Source: Lepidodermella squamata (lineage: Eukaryota > Gastrotricha). Taken from it: 64,000 nucleotides of DNA. The stretch is from positions 3,658,001 through 3,722,000 of the forward strand of contig JBLDXI010000015.1 in NCBI GenBank assembly GCA_047495785.1, written 5' to 3'. Position numbers and translations under genes: made by a program. Below the pieces are notes generated by a model, which ran no database searches, was not told the DNA's origin, and saw nothing but the letters and a program-made list of their open reading frames with translations. The stretch's first letter is position 1. The number at the start of each line of letters is the position of its first letter. Shown piece after piece: positions 45,516 to 56,181 of this stretch.

Positions 45516-47039
45516 TTAAATAGCACCAGCAAGGCCGCCTAAATTTGAACCGGTGAGGAGCAGCAGTGTTCGACTGTTCGACGTGCCATTATTTGCCAGT
45601 AGGGAGCTATTCACCGAATAATTACTCGGCCCGTGTATCATTTCATTACTCAGCGCGGCTAGCCCTTCAGCTTGACCTCCCGAGTAATCAATTAGCAGTA
45701 GAAAGTAGGTCATAATGAGGCCGATAAACGAAATGACGTTGCTTTTACGAATGTGAATTAGCCCGAACATGGTAATGCCAATAGGTTCAGAATTAACTTG
45801 GCTGATGAATAAATTAATTTGAACAGCATCTGCAGCTTGACGGTCTGATTTAGCTTGAAGCGGGCAATGCGTGTCATCCCGCCGCAGATAATGCAAAGCT
45901 CCAACTACAGAATGAGCCGAGTGGTTGAGAAATGCGGCTGATCCCAAGTTTAAAACGGCGAAAAGAATTGAAATCATCAGCCAAATTACCCGGAACGTCA
46001 TCCCAACCGTGTTAACCTGTCGGTCGTATAGTAAAAAGTACATGTAGTTGATGCAGCAGAGGAAGGATGAAGCAAGATTAACGCCAACAATCGCTCGAAC
46101 GCAAGTGTCCCAACTTCTTACAATGCGGCCGAGACGTAAATGTTGTAGCCGGTACTGTTCAATATCGACCTCTTGATGCTCGTTATTGACAGGAGCCATT
46201 AGGCTGTTTTTCAGCAGGTGACTGTCCTGAAAACTTTCAGCGTCCGAATTCACGACGTGATTACTATCAGAGCTTCTTCGCTGCATCGAGTTTTGATGCC
46301 CTTCAATCTTTTTCCTCAGTTTACTCTTGAACATTTCGAACGAAAACCCGAAGAAGGTGTTGTAGCAGAAAACGAATGCATTAGCCATAGCAGTCGCTGA
46401 ATCGCTGCAGAAATGAGTCAAAATTTGCAGGAAAATCAGAATAATCCTTAGCCCTAAATTGTTTAGGGCCTGGGGTAGAAGATGAAACGGGGAGAACATG
46501 AAGATGTAGTTCTCCATCGAGATGATGTACAATGTCAAAAGAGCGATTGAATTCAGGATGGTAAACAGCCATGCCACGATTAGAACTGTTTTAACGGTTG
46601 TTGAGGTCCCGGCGCAAATCGGCCCGGATTGCAGGCTGTAGATCTCACGCCGGAAGTCGTTTAGAGCTCGTTCAATCCTGTCGGGGTTGTTGAAAAAGTT
46701 GTGGAATAGGCAAGTTCTGCCTATAACACAGCTCAATTGATACAGGACAACGTTGAAGAAGTAAACAAGTTGGGAGACATTCATTTTAGTCGTGTGATTT
46801 GCCCCTAGGGACATTGTCACCGTGAACAGGAGTAGCCTTGCCGGGAAAATCCAGCTGTAGATGACGGCAAACAGGGCGGCATAATAATTTACCCGTCTTA
46901 GCCATATCGAAGATTTCGGGATTGGAAATGGTCGAAGTAGAACGATGGCTAGTGACCAGTCTAAAGGTCTCATAACTTTGTAGAGACTGTGATTTGGGTG
47001 CTGCGGGTTGCGGATACTTGATCCGATTGATCGACTCAT
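45516..47039 (-). CDS. Gustatory-receptor-like (GRL) seven-transmembrane protein
   Basis: A single 507-residue frame without introns has about seven hydrophobic segments and a long polar loop (about residues 230-300) in the middle. The strongest signal is the C-terminal region INLFISQVNSEPIGITMFGL followed by a hydrophobic segment ending MTYFLLLIDY. This follows the insect Gr/GRL pattern (F..Q....P..., G......, then TY....Q near the end of TM7) with Asp replacing the usual Gln. Insect gustatory receptors are ligand-gated channels with inverted topology; whether this one is chemosensory is unknown. After the last helix there is an extra Ser/Asn-rich tail of about 70 residues. It converges with gene 8, with only 51 bases between stops. 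Confidence 0.6.
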   Translation of the reverse strand: MSRSIGSSIRNPQHPNHSLYKVMRPLDWSLAIVLLRPFPIPKSSIWLRRVNYYAALFAVIYSWIFPARLLLFTVTMSLGANHTTKMNVSQLVYFFNVVLYQLSCVIGRTCLFHNFFNNPDRIERALNDFRREIYSLQSGPICAGTSTTVKTVLIVAWLFTILNSIALLTLYIISMENYIFMFSPFHLLPQALNNLGLRIILIFLQILTHFCSDSATAMANAFVFCYNTFFGFSFEMFKSKLRKKIEGHQNSMQRRSSDSNHVVNSDAESFQDSHLLKNSLMAPVNNEHQEVDIEQYRLQHLRLGRIVRSWDTCVRAIVGVNLASSFLCCINYMYFLLYDRQVNTVGMTFRVIWLMISILFAVLNLGSAAFLNHSAHSVVGALHYLRRDDTHCPLQAKSDRQAADAVQINLFISQVNSEPIGITMFGLIHIRKSNVISFIGLIMTYFLLLIDYSGGQAEGLAALSNEMIHGPSNYSVNSSLLANNGTSNSRTLLLLTGSNLGGLAGAI

Positions 47040-47681
47040 TTTAAGGTTTTATTATTGGTAAAATCGAATTAGAGGGATAAAGTTCGGTTCTATTCCACTT
47101 TCTTCATATGACAGATGGCCATACCGATAACACCGCCCACGGCTATAGGTGATAAAAATATCTATGAAAATTCGAGAAAAATCGTTATGTGCTAAAAATG
47201 ACTTGAAAAATCCGATAAAATACCACGGTAACGAGCGGTAAAAAATGGTTACGCACTCGATATGCAATATGCTATGGCGTAGTAATGATCATCAACACTT
47301 GTATACTAAGTTTGCGCAAGCCGAAAAATAAGCAGCGTTTTGACAGCCGCTGCCAGTATACAGTTTCGCGATCTGTATACACAACTGGAGAAATAAACGA
47401 TATGATTATTGATACATCTCAGACTTCGCATCGGCTAAAGGAATATCACAAACGCAAAGCCAACGAAAATAATGCCGGGTCGTACAATTTTCGGAAATTA
47501 TGCATACTTGAAGGAATTGCTTGCATTCCTTCCTTATTTCATCCAGCTTGATGAGAATTCCATCTCACGTTTCAGTATCTCTCTCATCATAAAAGGAGGT
47601 CAATTATGTTCATTATAAGCTATCGGCATTTCCAAACCGAATTTTTTAATTTTATCGATAAACAAGTAAAATTTGGTAAGT
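47040..47681. other. Intergenic, no gene seen
   Basis: Upstream region of the GRL gene; no exon or repeat recognised. Confidence 0.35.
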
Positions 47682-48105
47682 CTAATCCAAGCTCGAGATG
47701 TATCCATCGTAATCGTCATAGTCCTCAGCGTCATCTTCAAATGCACAATTTTTGGCAAATTCAGCTGTCAACTTAAGGTAGCCAGGTAGACCAATATCTG
47801 TGATCAAGAAAAACAGAAAACAATGATGACTTTCAATCGTAATCGAGTTGCTTACGCTGAGAAAGTAGTTGAATAGAGTTCCTGAACCCTTTTGCTCGGT
47901 TTCTAGCCCAATCCATGCATGAAGGAAACAGAGTAGCCTCCTCTACAGCGTTTTCGAACTGCTCGTCGGTGACTTCAGGGAAGATGTTGCTCCAAGGCCC
48001 ACCTGGCAAGTCTATGTAAGCAGCCTCTTGCTCGGGGATCACTGCACCTTGGCATGATAGGGCCACAGCCAGAATGGCGAAGACACAAGCGAGGAATGCC
48101 TTCAT
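47682..48105 (-). CDS. Small secreted two-cysteine protein, member 3
   Basis: The signal peptide MKAFLACVFAILAVALSCQG starts at 48105. Exon 1 runs to about 47850 and has the family motif FPSCMDWARNRAKG. After the intron, exon 2 (about 47800-47682) reads DIGLPGYLKLTAEFAKNCAF and ends in a Tyr/Asp-rich acidic tail. The same intron position and DIG-x-PG plus EF-x-x-NC patterns as members 1 and 2 place it in one family, although it lies 10 kb away with other genes between. Confidence 0.6.
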
Positions 48106-48645
48106 GTTAAAATTCGAGAAAATATTTGATAGTGTTTGAAAATCACAATACATTTCGTGCTTCAAATAAGCGTTATGAAATTAGATGAACTCGATTGAAC
48201 TCGCAGATGGCGAGCGGTGATCGGCGTTGACAGCGGCCCAAGCAGACCTATTATGCGCCAATCTTTAACATCGGAAAAATCAGGGGAGATTAAATTGAAA
48301 CGAGACACTCTCCCATCCGACCCTCATGCCATGCAACTAGCCACTATAAAACGATTATCATCATTTGTAAGAGACCAATGAGCTGATAAAATCTCATCCA
48401 ATGGCGATTTTAGACGTGTAAAATTTTATTCATGTAAATCAATAAATTTTTATTCACCAGGTGAGCTCGCAAGAGAAGCCCATTATACTACCTTCAAAGA
48501 CAATATATGGAAAAGCACGCACAGCACAAATCATAACGGAAACAAAGTACAACAAACATTCAGTGTCAAGGTTAAGGTTCCGGTTGATCAAAAAATAGGC
48601 ATTATTACAGCGTCTAGGGATCGCAATATCCTGACTGGCGTTATT
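48106..48645. other. Intergenic region
   Basis: No gene. From about 48530 the sequence (AAATCATAACGGAAACAAAG) is duplicated at about 56066, marking the left edge of the tandem duplication that made the two neighbouring SRCR-channel genes. Confidence 0.45.
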
Positions 48646-51537
48646 TCAAATCAAACTCGCCCATTTCGCCGTGGAGAATTGAATCGCGACGAACCCGATA
48701 ATTGCGACTGTTGCCGAAACAAGATCGATGACTCGACTGAGAGCTTTGTGCTTCAAGACAAGCTTAAGTTTCGGTGAAAAGAAGAAAAGAACCGCTACAA
48801 GATGATAAACTGTGCAGGCGAAGCAGAGCCATGTCGAATACTTGACGTACTCGTTCAGCAAGATTGTTGTCGAAGTTTTAGGAACTAGGCCCAGGACAGC
48901 CGACTGCGTGACTGTTAGCGTCAGCAGAATTGTCACGGTGAAAAATGCCCGATCGGTCATTTGAGGTGGCATGAAGAAGGCTGCAATGTTGAGCAGGCAC
49001 AGGACGAATGTTGGGACCATCAAGTTGTTGAAGTAATAGTCCGGAACGCGAGCTATTGTCAGCTGAAACTTGACAATGCTCACGTCAGCGCCCCGGAATC
49101 GAGTCTTGTCCAGCGTCTGATTCCTCGAGACAAATCGCCACTCTGTTGTCTCGTTAAGCTCAGACCAGAGGAATACCGGATCCGTGAACACTAGGAGATC
49201 AGTTGAACGCTGTAGAGTAAACGTGAACTCGCATGTCTGCGTGTCGAATGGGAACAATTCCAAATGAAGCAGACACTGTGATGAATAGAGGCCTTCAGAT
49301 GACCATAGGAATTCAAAAGTCCGATTTCCAACTGGGGCGTTGACGTTCTTGATCGAGAGCGTTAGGTCGTTGCCGAAGTTACCGCCGCTTCGGTAAATGT
49401 CCGAGGTTGCGCTAGTGATGAATCTCAGACCAGGTACCCATATTTCATCTGGCGATGACACATAGACTAAATCGTAAGGATTAGCCGAGATGAGGTCAGA
49501 GCTATTTTGAGGGCATGTTGATACTTGCCATTTCAACAACACGATTCCAAGGGTGTTCACTGCTTCGTTCACAGTGTCTACTTCAGATAGACGGCTGATT
49601 TGAAACGCAATCAAGATCGGGATAGGTTTGTCGAAGACAGGCGGGGCGATTTTCAGAGCGCTGAAATCGCTGCATTTCGTCATGACGCGCTCGCTCGTCT
49701 CTGCAGGGGGTGATGTCTGCTTTGGGTAGCAAGTGGGTACTAAATCTTCAATAACCTTCGGATTCTGGTTCAAGCAATCCTCTAAAGCTGGTTGTTGGCT
49801 CCTTGTTGAAGCCGTAATCATGGATATACCTATACTCGTGGTCGATGAAGTCGGCGTGCTTATCTTTTGATTTGATTGAAGTTGTCTCGCTGATGCTGGG
49901 CTGATTTCCAACGTACTACCAATCACTCCAGCGGCTGCCATGGTAGTACTGTCGGATGGAGGATTCGGGGTCCCCATGCTCGCATCAAATGCCGACGGAC
50001 TTTTCAAGTCTGCTGCACTTGTCAACACAGCTGGGGATACCGAGCTTGTGGTTTCTTGTTGGATGGAAGGAGAAGTGCGTGAAGGACTCGAAGTGCTTAA
50101 ATCCCTTTCGTCAGGAATAGTTTCAAAATATAGAGCTTCAGTCACTTCAGTGGCGGAAGTCTTGGCTGAAGTGGGCGTGACCCATATTGGCATTTGAGTT
50201 GTGTGGCTATTGGCAGAACTCGATTCAAAACTGGAAGTTAATTTCACATTTTGAGTCGTTGTCTGTCTGCTTGTTGCTTCAGTTGTAGTAATCGGATTTA
50301 CCGTGCTAGAAGGATTTTGAATGAAAGCCGTGGAAACTCTGGTTTTAGTACTCGCGACAGTAGTTGTAGTCCTGTATGCACTTGTCGATGTTGAAGTTGT
50401 GGTAGTAGAGGTTGAGGTGGTAGGAGTAGTGGTTGATGTTATTCTGGTCGTAGTAGTAGTCTTTGTTGAAGTTGTCCTAGGAGTCGTAGTCGTAGTCGTA
50501 GTCACTGGAATAACAACGGAACAACGTCACTTCACTAATGAAAATTTCAAACACAAACCCATTTCACAACTAACGGCTGCGGCAAGGTCTACTCGATTTG
50601 GTTTACAGATTGGATGATCGGGCCATTTTGTACCGCAATCGGCTATATCCACTTTCTTACCAGATGGGCATACGACATCGTCATAAGTGAACAAGCCTGT
50701 TGACATGCGTTTGACAGCTAGTTTGTTATCGAGGCTTTTGCCGGCCCTGTCGAATCAAGTAAGATTAAAAATAGACGAAATGAGATGAAAACTCACGTAA
50801 AGCCCATATATTTACAAGCGGCGTTCGCTACATCAGCGTTGAAGTTGGAGCTATCATCACATATTAAACCCCACACATCGCCGTTGAAATACTCGAGAAT
50901 CCCAGCCGATCCGCCTCCGTAAATGCGATACTTTGGTGTTGTGCTGCCTAGGATAAAAATTGGTATTCAGCTCTCATTCAGATCATAAAAAATTCTAACT
51001 ACCTTGCTGGCACGGGTGATCATCGCCGCAGCAGATCGCAGCAACTTGAGAAAGCTCTTTGCAATAAATTGCTCCTTTACGACTATTTGAACACGTCGCT
51101 ATATCAGGCTCTTTTCCAGTTGCGCAAACTACGTTGTCTAGCCATACAGGTAAATCCAGTGAAGATGGGCGGTCTACGACTGCGTATTCATTGCCCATGG
51201 ATTGTCCTGACCTGTGAAGTGAAGCATTTTTATAAATGGTGAAAAAAATACTCCGGGAAAAATTAACGTGTGACCAAGCGCGCGACATACGGCCTCAGCA
51301 GTCTTGTGGTTGAAGTTGCCATTATCGTTACACACGTACGTCCATGACTTTTTATCGGCGGAATAATATTCGAGTAGTCCGAACTGCTTGCCACCGGTGA
51401 TGCGATACAAGCTTGAGGCATTGCTCATCTCTAAACTTGTAATTAAACGTAACAATTGCGAAGGAATTAGCGAGCTTACCTTGAAAGACGAACAATGCCA
51501 TAAGCAATACATGTAGTAACCTTGAAAATAACTGCAT
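48646..51537 (-). CDS. SRCR-SRCR-mucin-Cys-loop channel fusion receptor, gene A
   Basis: Exons start at about 51537 (signal peptide MQLFSRLLHVLLMALFVF), 51431, 51211, 50947, 50746 and 50503, all with GT-AG junctions in phase. Exons 2-3 form one SRCR domain (YRITGGKQFGLLEYYSADKK, TAEAVCRALG, WLDNVVCATGKEPDIATC). Exons 4-5 form a second (YRIYGGGSAGILEYFNGDVW, ANAACKYMGFT, YDDVVCPSGKKVDIADCG). The last exon has a Thr/Ser-rich mucin-like linker of about 230 residues, then a pentameric-channel ligand domain with the Cys loop CLLHLELFPFDTQTC (13 residues between cysteines). Four transmembrane segments follow, with an M2 region after PPQMTDRAFFTVTILLTLTV and a very short M3-M4 loop. A surface receptor is expected; its ligand and ion selectivity are unknown. 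Confidence 0.8.
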
Positions 51538-52613
51538 TATATTCGTTTTTTTCGACTGATAATTTTCTGACTATCGCGAGGTTCTTTCAAACGGAAACAT
51601 GTTCAAATCGATCTTACCCGTATCAATATTGTTTAGTTCAGGATATTGATGGCGAGACGAAGTTGGCTTTCAATCCGCAAATATTTATTTTTGACCTTTT
51701 GAAGAAAAATCGAAAGTCTCCCAGGGATTCGTCCCTGGCGAAAAGGAATTACTAATAGCAATCTAATAAGAACTCGCCCTCGAACGATAATGGTGTTCTC
51801 GAGGAAAATCAGTCTTATGTTGTTGCAATCGCTATCGAGCATTTTCAATTTCGATGAATAATTGTAGTATTATGTGACAAAATTTGCCATTCATTCTTCT
51901 TTTACTTGATTTTCTTTTACTTAATTATTTTCAATAGTATCTTCAGACGACACATTGGACTCTTTGAACTATGTTGCGGGAATCGAGAGCTCAGGTCACC
52001 CAAGGTATACGTCACGTATCATGATTTTCACGTTCAAAATGCGCACTAAAACTTGACAAATTTGATTGAAGAACTCAGGTTCAGTAACATTGAGTGCGCT
52101 GATGTGGTATTTGTGGTATTTGATTTAGCATGAACGTTGCATACGGGTAGTATTTGAAACGGCCCGAGCGCGAGTATACAAAACACTGCTTCCCTGTCGG
52201 GCTTGGGTCCGCCAGAGCACGAACGATACGAAGTTCATTGCTCCAACCTACGATACTGACCGATGAATATTCGCCAGACGTGCATACTCGCGTCCCGATT
52301 ACTTTTACATTGATAGATCGGCTTGCAACCTGAGTTTGACCAATCGATTGAGAATGAAACGGGGGATTTTGGTATACATTTTAAGGTATAATGTAATCCA
52401 TTTATTCGCGCGAGTTACCCAACATCACGGTATTATAAAAATGTATCAGACTGGCAAAGATATGAAACCGATTGCGTTATATGCAGAAAACATGATTTCT
52501 AGGCATGCAATTTTTAGTCCATCCAAGTTCACCAATCAAATTTTCATTGCGCTGAATAAAAATCACCAGGTTCCAGGTTAATCCGGCAAAAAAGGAAGAA
52601 CCGCCTATTTCTA
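51506..52613. repeat. Direct repeat copy 1 (1,108 bp): 5' flank and first codons of gene A
   Basis: Repeated at a constant offset of 3,403 bases (54909-56016), with no difference noticed in the stretches compared. It covers the upstream region of gene A and its first 11 codons. Confidence 0.85.
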
Positions 52614-52655
52614 CGTTCACGTCGCGGAAGAACTCGCACTTCTGAAAAAGTCCGA

Positions 52656-52915
52656 CAGTACGTCTAGTACGGTAGGCTCATGCTGTATCGAGTTGTACTG
52701 TAATTTCTACCGTATAAAAAGTACGGTTTTGTCGACCGTACTCCTAATACGGCGGGCCAGCCGTATGATCTGGTACAGCGGAATATAACTGTAGTCGAAG
52801 TACTGTCGATAGCAACTGTATATGATTGTACGGTATCCAGCCGTAGTTGATAGTACAGCTTGCAGTATTTGAAAGTACAGCATAGTACTGTAGAAAAAAG
52901 TACTGTCGGACTTAT
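52656..52915. repeat. Left subterminal TACNG/CNGTA array
   Basis: About 20 pentamers, for example TACGG-(9)-CCGTA-(7)-TACGG-(8)-CCGTA-(8)-TACAG-(10)-CTGTA, orientation alternating almost without exception. Confidence 0.8.
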
Positions 52916-54059
52916 CAAAATGCTGCAACGCGTGACCTTACAAATTAAACTTTCGGATAAAAAGAAGTATCCACACAGGGTTTCCAATTTATTCAGGCTC
53001 GCATTTTATATCTTGGTGAAATCTCGTCAATGTAAATCCAAATTACGGTGTTGACCACATCCGCGTTCTTTTGAACGCATTTGTGGGAATTTGTGGTTAT
53101 TTCTGAGCTAATTATATGTAATAAGCATGTTACAATGTAACAGTTACGACCGAAGTCCGAAAGCGACCACATCGTGGTCTGGTCGATCAGACCCCGACGT
53201 GGCCACAGTCGATTTCCACGTCGCGCTCTGGTCGACTGGGATGCGACGGGCCTGCAATCTCTCTTATCAAACACCTTTGTCGGGCTTCGGCTCGTAGGTG
53301 TCAACCCAGGTACGGTGGGCTCCAAATCGAGAACAATGGACGTGCGCGCGCATTGTCCCGCCGTGCTCCGGCTCACACTTATTGCGCGCGAGCCAGAGCC
53401 CGACCGCACTCATCGACCAAGTCGAGTGGCCGAACATTTTTTTAATGTTTTTTACCGGACTTCGGTCGTAACATAACAACCAACATCGAAGTAACGACTT
53501 GGAAAGACTGCTGTAACCTCATTTTTAGGACCTCAGTTTAGCTGATGACCAGTGCCGGATTTTGCCTTTTCCCTGTTGGAAATTTCTCGGGGCCGTCAAA
53601 ATACTAATTTCCCTGGTCTTTTACCTTGTCGGCTCAAAATTGCGGTCTAAAACCTCTCTCTTGGGCGGAAAAATCGATCATTAAGGCCGATTTCACAAAG
53701 CAAAATTGTCCCTCCCACTGTGAAATGAAGACAGTTAGAAATTATTGCCATTCCGACGCAACTATGCCCTAAGTTTTGATATTCAACAACTAATTGGGCT
53801 TTTTTAATAACTGCCCGCCCATAGCTTAATTGAAAGGCCACGCCACAGCCGGAGAAACCGAAGGGTCCCCCGTTGGCCAATGAATTCTTTATTCGGGCGT
53901 CAAGACATTTCTGGTTACAACATCCATGCGACCTTCACCTCTACAACAGGGGAGTTGACAGCGGGCCGAATAGTGTTTACGAAACGAACAGTTACGACGA
54001 GTTGGATAGTTATGGACAGAGCTTCGCACTCAATTGGCCAATAAGTTATTGGGAGTAAT

Positions 54060-54300
54060 TAGGGCTGAATTGTCGCTGACTAAAATGTCGAATGAGGGAA
54101 TGCCGTCTTATAAATACAAATCTACGGCTGAAACGTCTCTCGCTAAATCGTCGCGGCTAAAATGTTGCTACTAATTTTTATTTAAATATGGGCTCTTATG
54201 TCGCGGGCTGAATTCTCTTCCGGCTCAATTGACGGGACTGAAATGTCGGGGCTGAAAAGTCGTGGCTAAAACGCCGTGGGCCGAAATGTCATACGACCGT
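54060..54300 (+). repeat. Degenerate GGCTGAAATGTCG repeat
   Basis: Variants such as GGGCTGAATTGTCG, GACTAAAATGTCG, GGCTAAAATGTTG, GGACTGAAATGTCG, GGGCTGAAAAGTCG and GGGCCGAAATGTC recur roughly every 17-30 bases inside the transposon. Confidence 0.6.
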
Positions 54301-54584
54301 AATTTGTCAAATTCCGAGAATTCAGTGTGATCCTCAATTCAGTGTGATTTTCAAACGTTCAAGGGCATGAAATTTCTTTACGCTATAATAATGATATGCG
54401 TCTTTTTTGTCGCTAGCTCATTTGTCGCCGCCGTAAAGTAGGTCGGCTTCCAGGTAACAAATACCAGCCTCTGAAATGAGTCAAAACGAGTATAAAGGCT
54501 TTATAAAACGCGTTCATCAGACATGAGACATGACCCATCGATTATAGCCATTCATACTTTGATACATATTCCACGAGTTTCACT

Positions 54585-54870
54585 GTACCGCCGCTACTGC
54601 TATTAGCCGTAGATTGAGGTACAGCAACCCCAGCTGTACATGATAAATACAGTTATTCGCCGTACATCTATGTACAGTGCATTCGACAGTACTAATAACT
54701 ACGGCGTTTGGCAGTACTTATCAGTACAGTGTGATTACTGTATGCTAATGTACGGCCGGTATCTACTGTACAAATTCTACAGCTGTAATACCGTAGAAAA
54801 CAATACTGTCGAGATGAGCTGTACAAAAAATACAGTCAACTAAACTGTATACGAAAGTACTGTAATCAGA
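54585..54870. repeat. Right subterminal TACNG/CNGTA array
   Basis: Same alternating pentamers as the left array (CTGTA, TACAG, CCGTA, CAGTA, TACGG, TACTG) at 6-10 base spacing, ending about 15 bases before the inverted terminus. Confidence 0.8.
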
Positions 54871-54908
54871 AAAAAAACCGAAGTGCGAGTTCTTCCGCGA
54901 CGTGAACG

Positions 54909-56016
54909 AATACATGTAGTAACCTTGAAAATAACTGCATTATATTCGTTTTTTTCGACTGATAATTTTCTGACTATCGCGAGGTTCTTTCAAACGGAAA
55001 CATGTTCAAATCGATCTTACCCGTATCAATATTGTTTAGTTCAGGATATTGATGGCGAGACGAAGTTGGCTTTCAATCCGCAAATATTTATTTTTGACCT
55101 TTTGAAGAAAAATCGAAAGTCTCCCAGGGATTCGTCCCTGGCGAAAAGGAATTACTAATAGCAATCTAATAAGAACTCGCCCTCGAACGATAATGGTGTT
55201 CTCGAGGAAAATCAGTCTTATGTTGTTGCAATCGCTATCGAGCATTTTCAATTTCGATGAATAATTGTAGTATTATGTGACAAAATTTGCCATTCATTCT
55301 TCTTTTACTTGATTTTCTTTTACTTAATTATTTTCAATAGTATCTTCAGACGACACATTGGACTCTTTGAACTATGTTGCGGGAATCGAGAGCTCAGGTC
55401 ACCCAAGGTATACGTCACGTATCATGATTTTCACGTTCAAAATGCGCACTAAAACTTGACAAATTTGATTGAAGAACTCAGGTTCAGTAACATTGAGTGC
55501 GCTGATGTGGTATTTGTGGTATTTGATTTAGCATGAACGTTGCATACGGGTAGTATTTGAAACGGCCCGAGCGCGAGTATACAAAACACTGCTTCCCTGT
55601 CGGGCTTGGGTCCGCCAGAGCACGAACGATACGAAGTTCATTGCTCCAACCTACGATACTGACCGATGAATATTCGCCAGACGTGCATACTCGCGTCCCG
55701 ATTACTTTTACATTGATAGATCGGCTTGCAACCTGAGTTTGACCAATCGATTGAGAATGAAACGGGGGATTTTGGTATACATTTTAAGGTATAATGTAAT
55801 CCATTTATTCGCGCGAGTTACCCAACATCACGGTATTATAAAAATGTATCAGACTGGCAAAGATATGAAACCGATTGCGTTATATGCAGAAAACATGATT
55901 TCTAGGCATGCAATTTTTAGTCCATCCAAGTTCACCAATCAAATTTTCATTGCGCTGAATAAAAATCACCAGGTTCCAGGTTAATCCGGCAAAAAAGGAA
56001 GAACCGCCTATTTCTA
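54909..56016. repeat. Direct repeat copy 2 (1,108 bp)
   Basis: Same sequence as 51506-52613, including the first codons of gene A, but here followed by gene B's 3' flank and not attached to a gene. Confidence 0.85.
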
Positions 56017-56181
56017 CAGTACAAAATGCTCAACACACACACACACAGACACAACATAAATGATTAAATCATAACGGAAACAAAGTACAACAAACATTCA
56101 GTGTCAAGGTTAAGGTTCCGGTTGATCAAAAATAGGCATTATTACAGCGTCTAGGGTTCGCAATATCCTGGCTGCGTTATT

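Larger units (their letters stand above)
52614..54908. mobile_element. 2.3-kb non-autonomous DNA transposon with alternating TACNG/CNGTA subterminal arrays
   Basis: The ends are a perfect 29-bp inverted repeat beginning CGTTCACGTCGCGGAAGAAC (52614-52642 and 54880-54908). About 250 bases inside each end are filled with the pentamer TACNG alternating with its complement CNGTA at 4-10 base spacing. The interior lacks a transposase frame and includes a degenerate repeat of GGCTGAAATGTCG type. It is flanked by the 1,108-bp direct repeats. I cannot assign a superfamily. Confidence 0.8.

Noticed and set aside
50321-50617. Long Val-rich plus-strand frame
   Set aside because: Antisense shadow of the Thr/Ser-rich linker of gene A; valine codons are the complement of ACN and similar codons.
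51506-56016. LTR retrotransposon (1.1-kb direct repeats as LTRs)
   Set aside because: The repeats include gene A's first codons, the interior has terminal inverted repeats, and no gag/pol, primer-binding site or TG...CA ends are seen.
56030-56050. (CA)n run as a regulatory element
   Set aside because: Short ordinary microsatellite with nothing linking it to a function.
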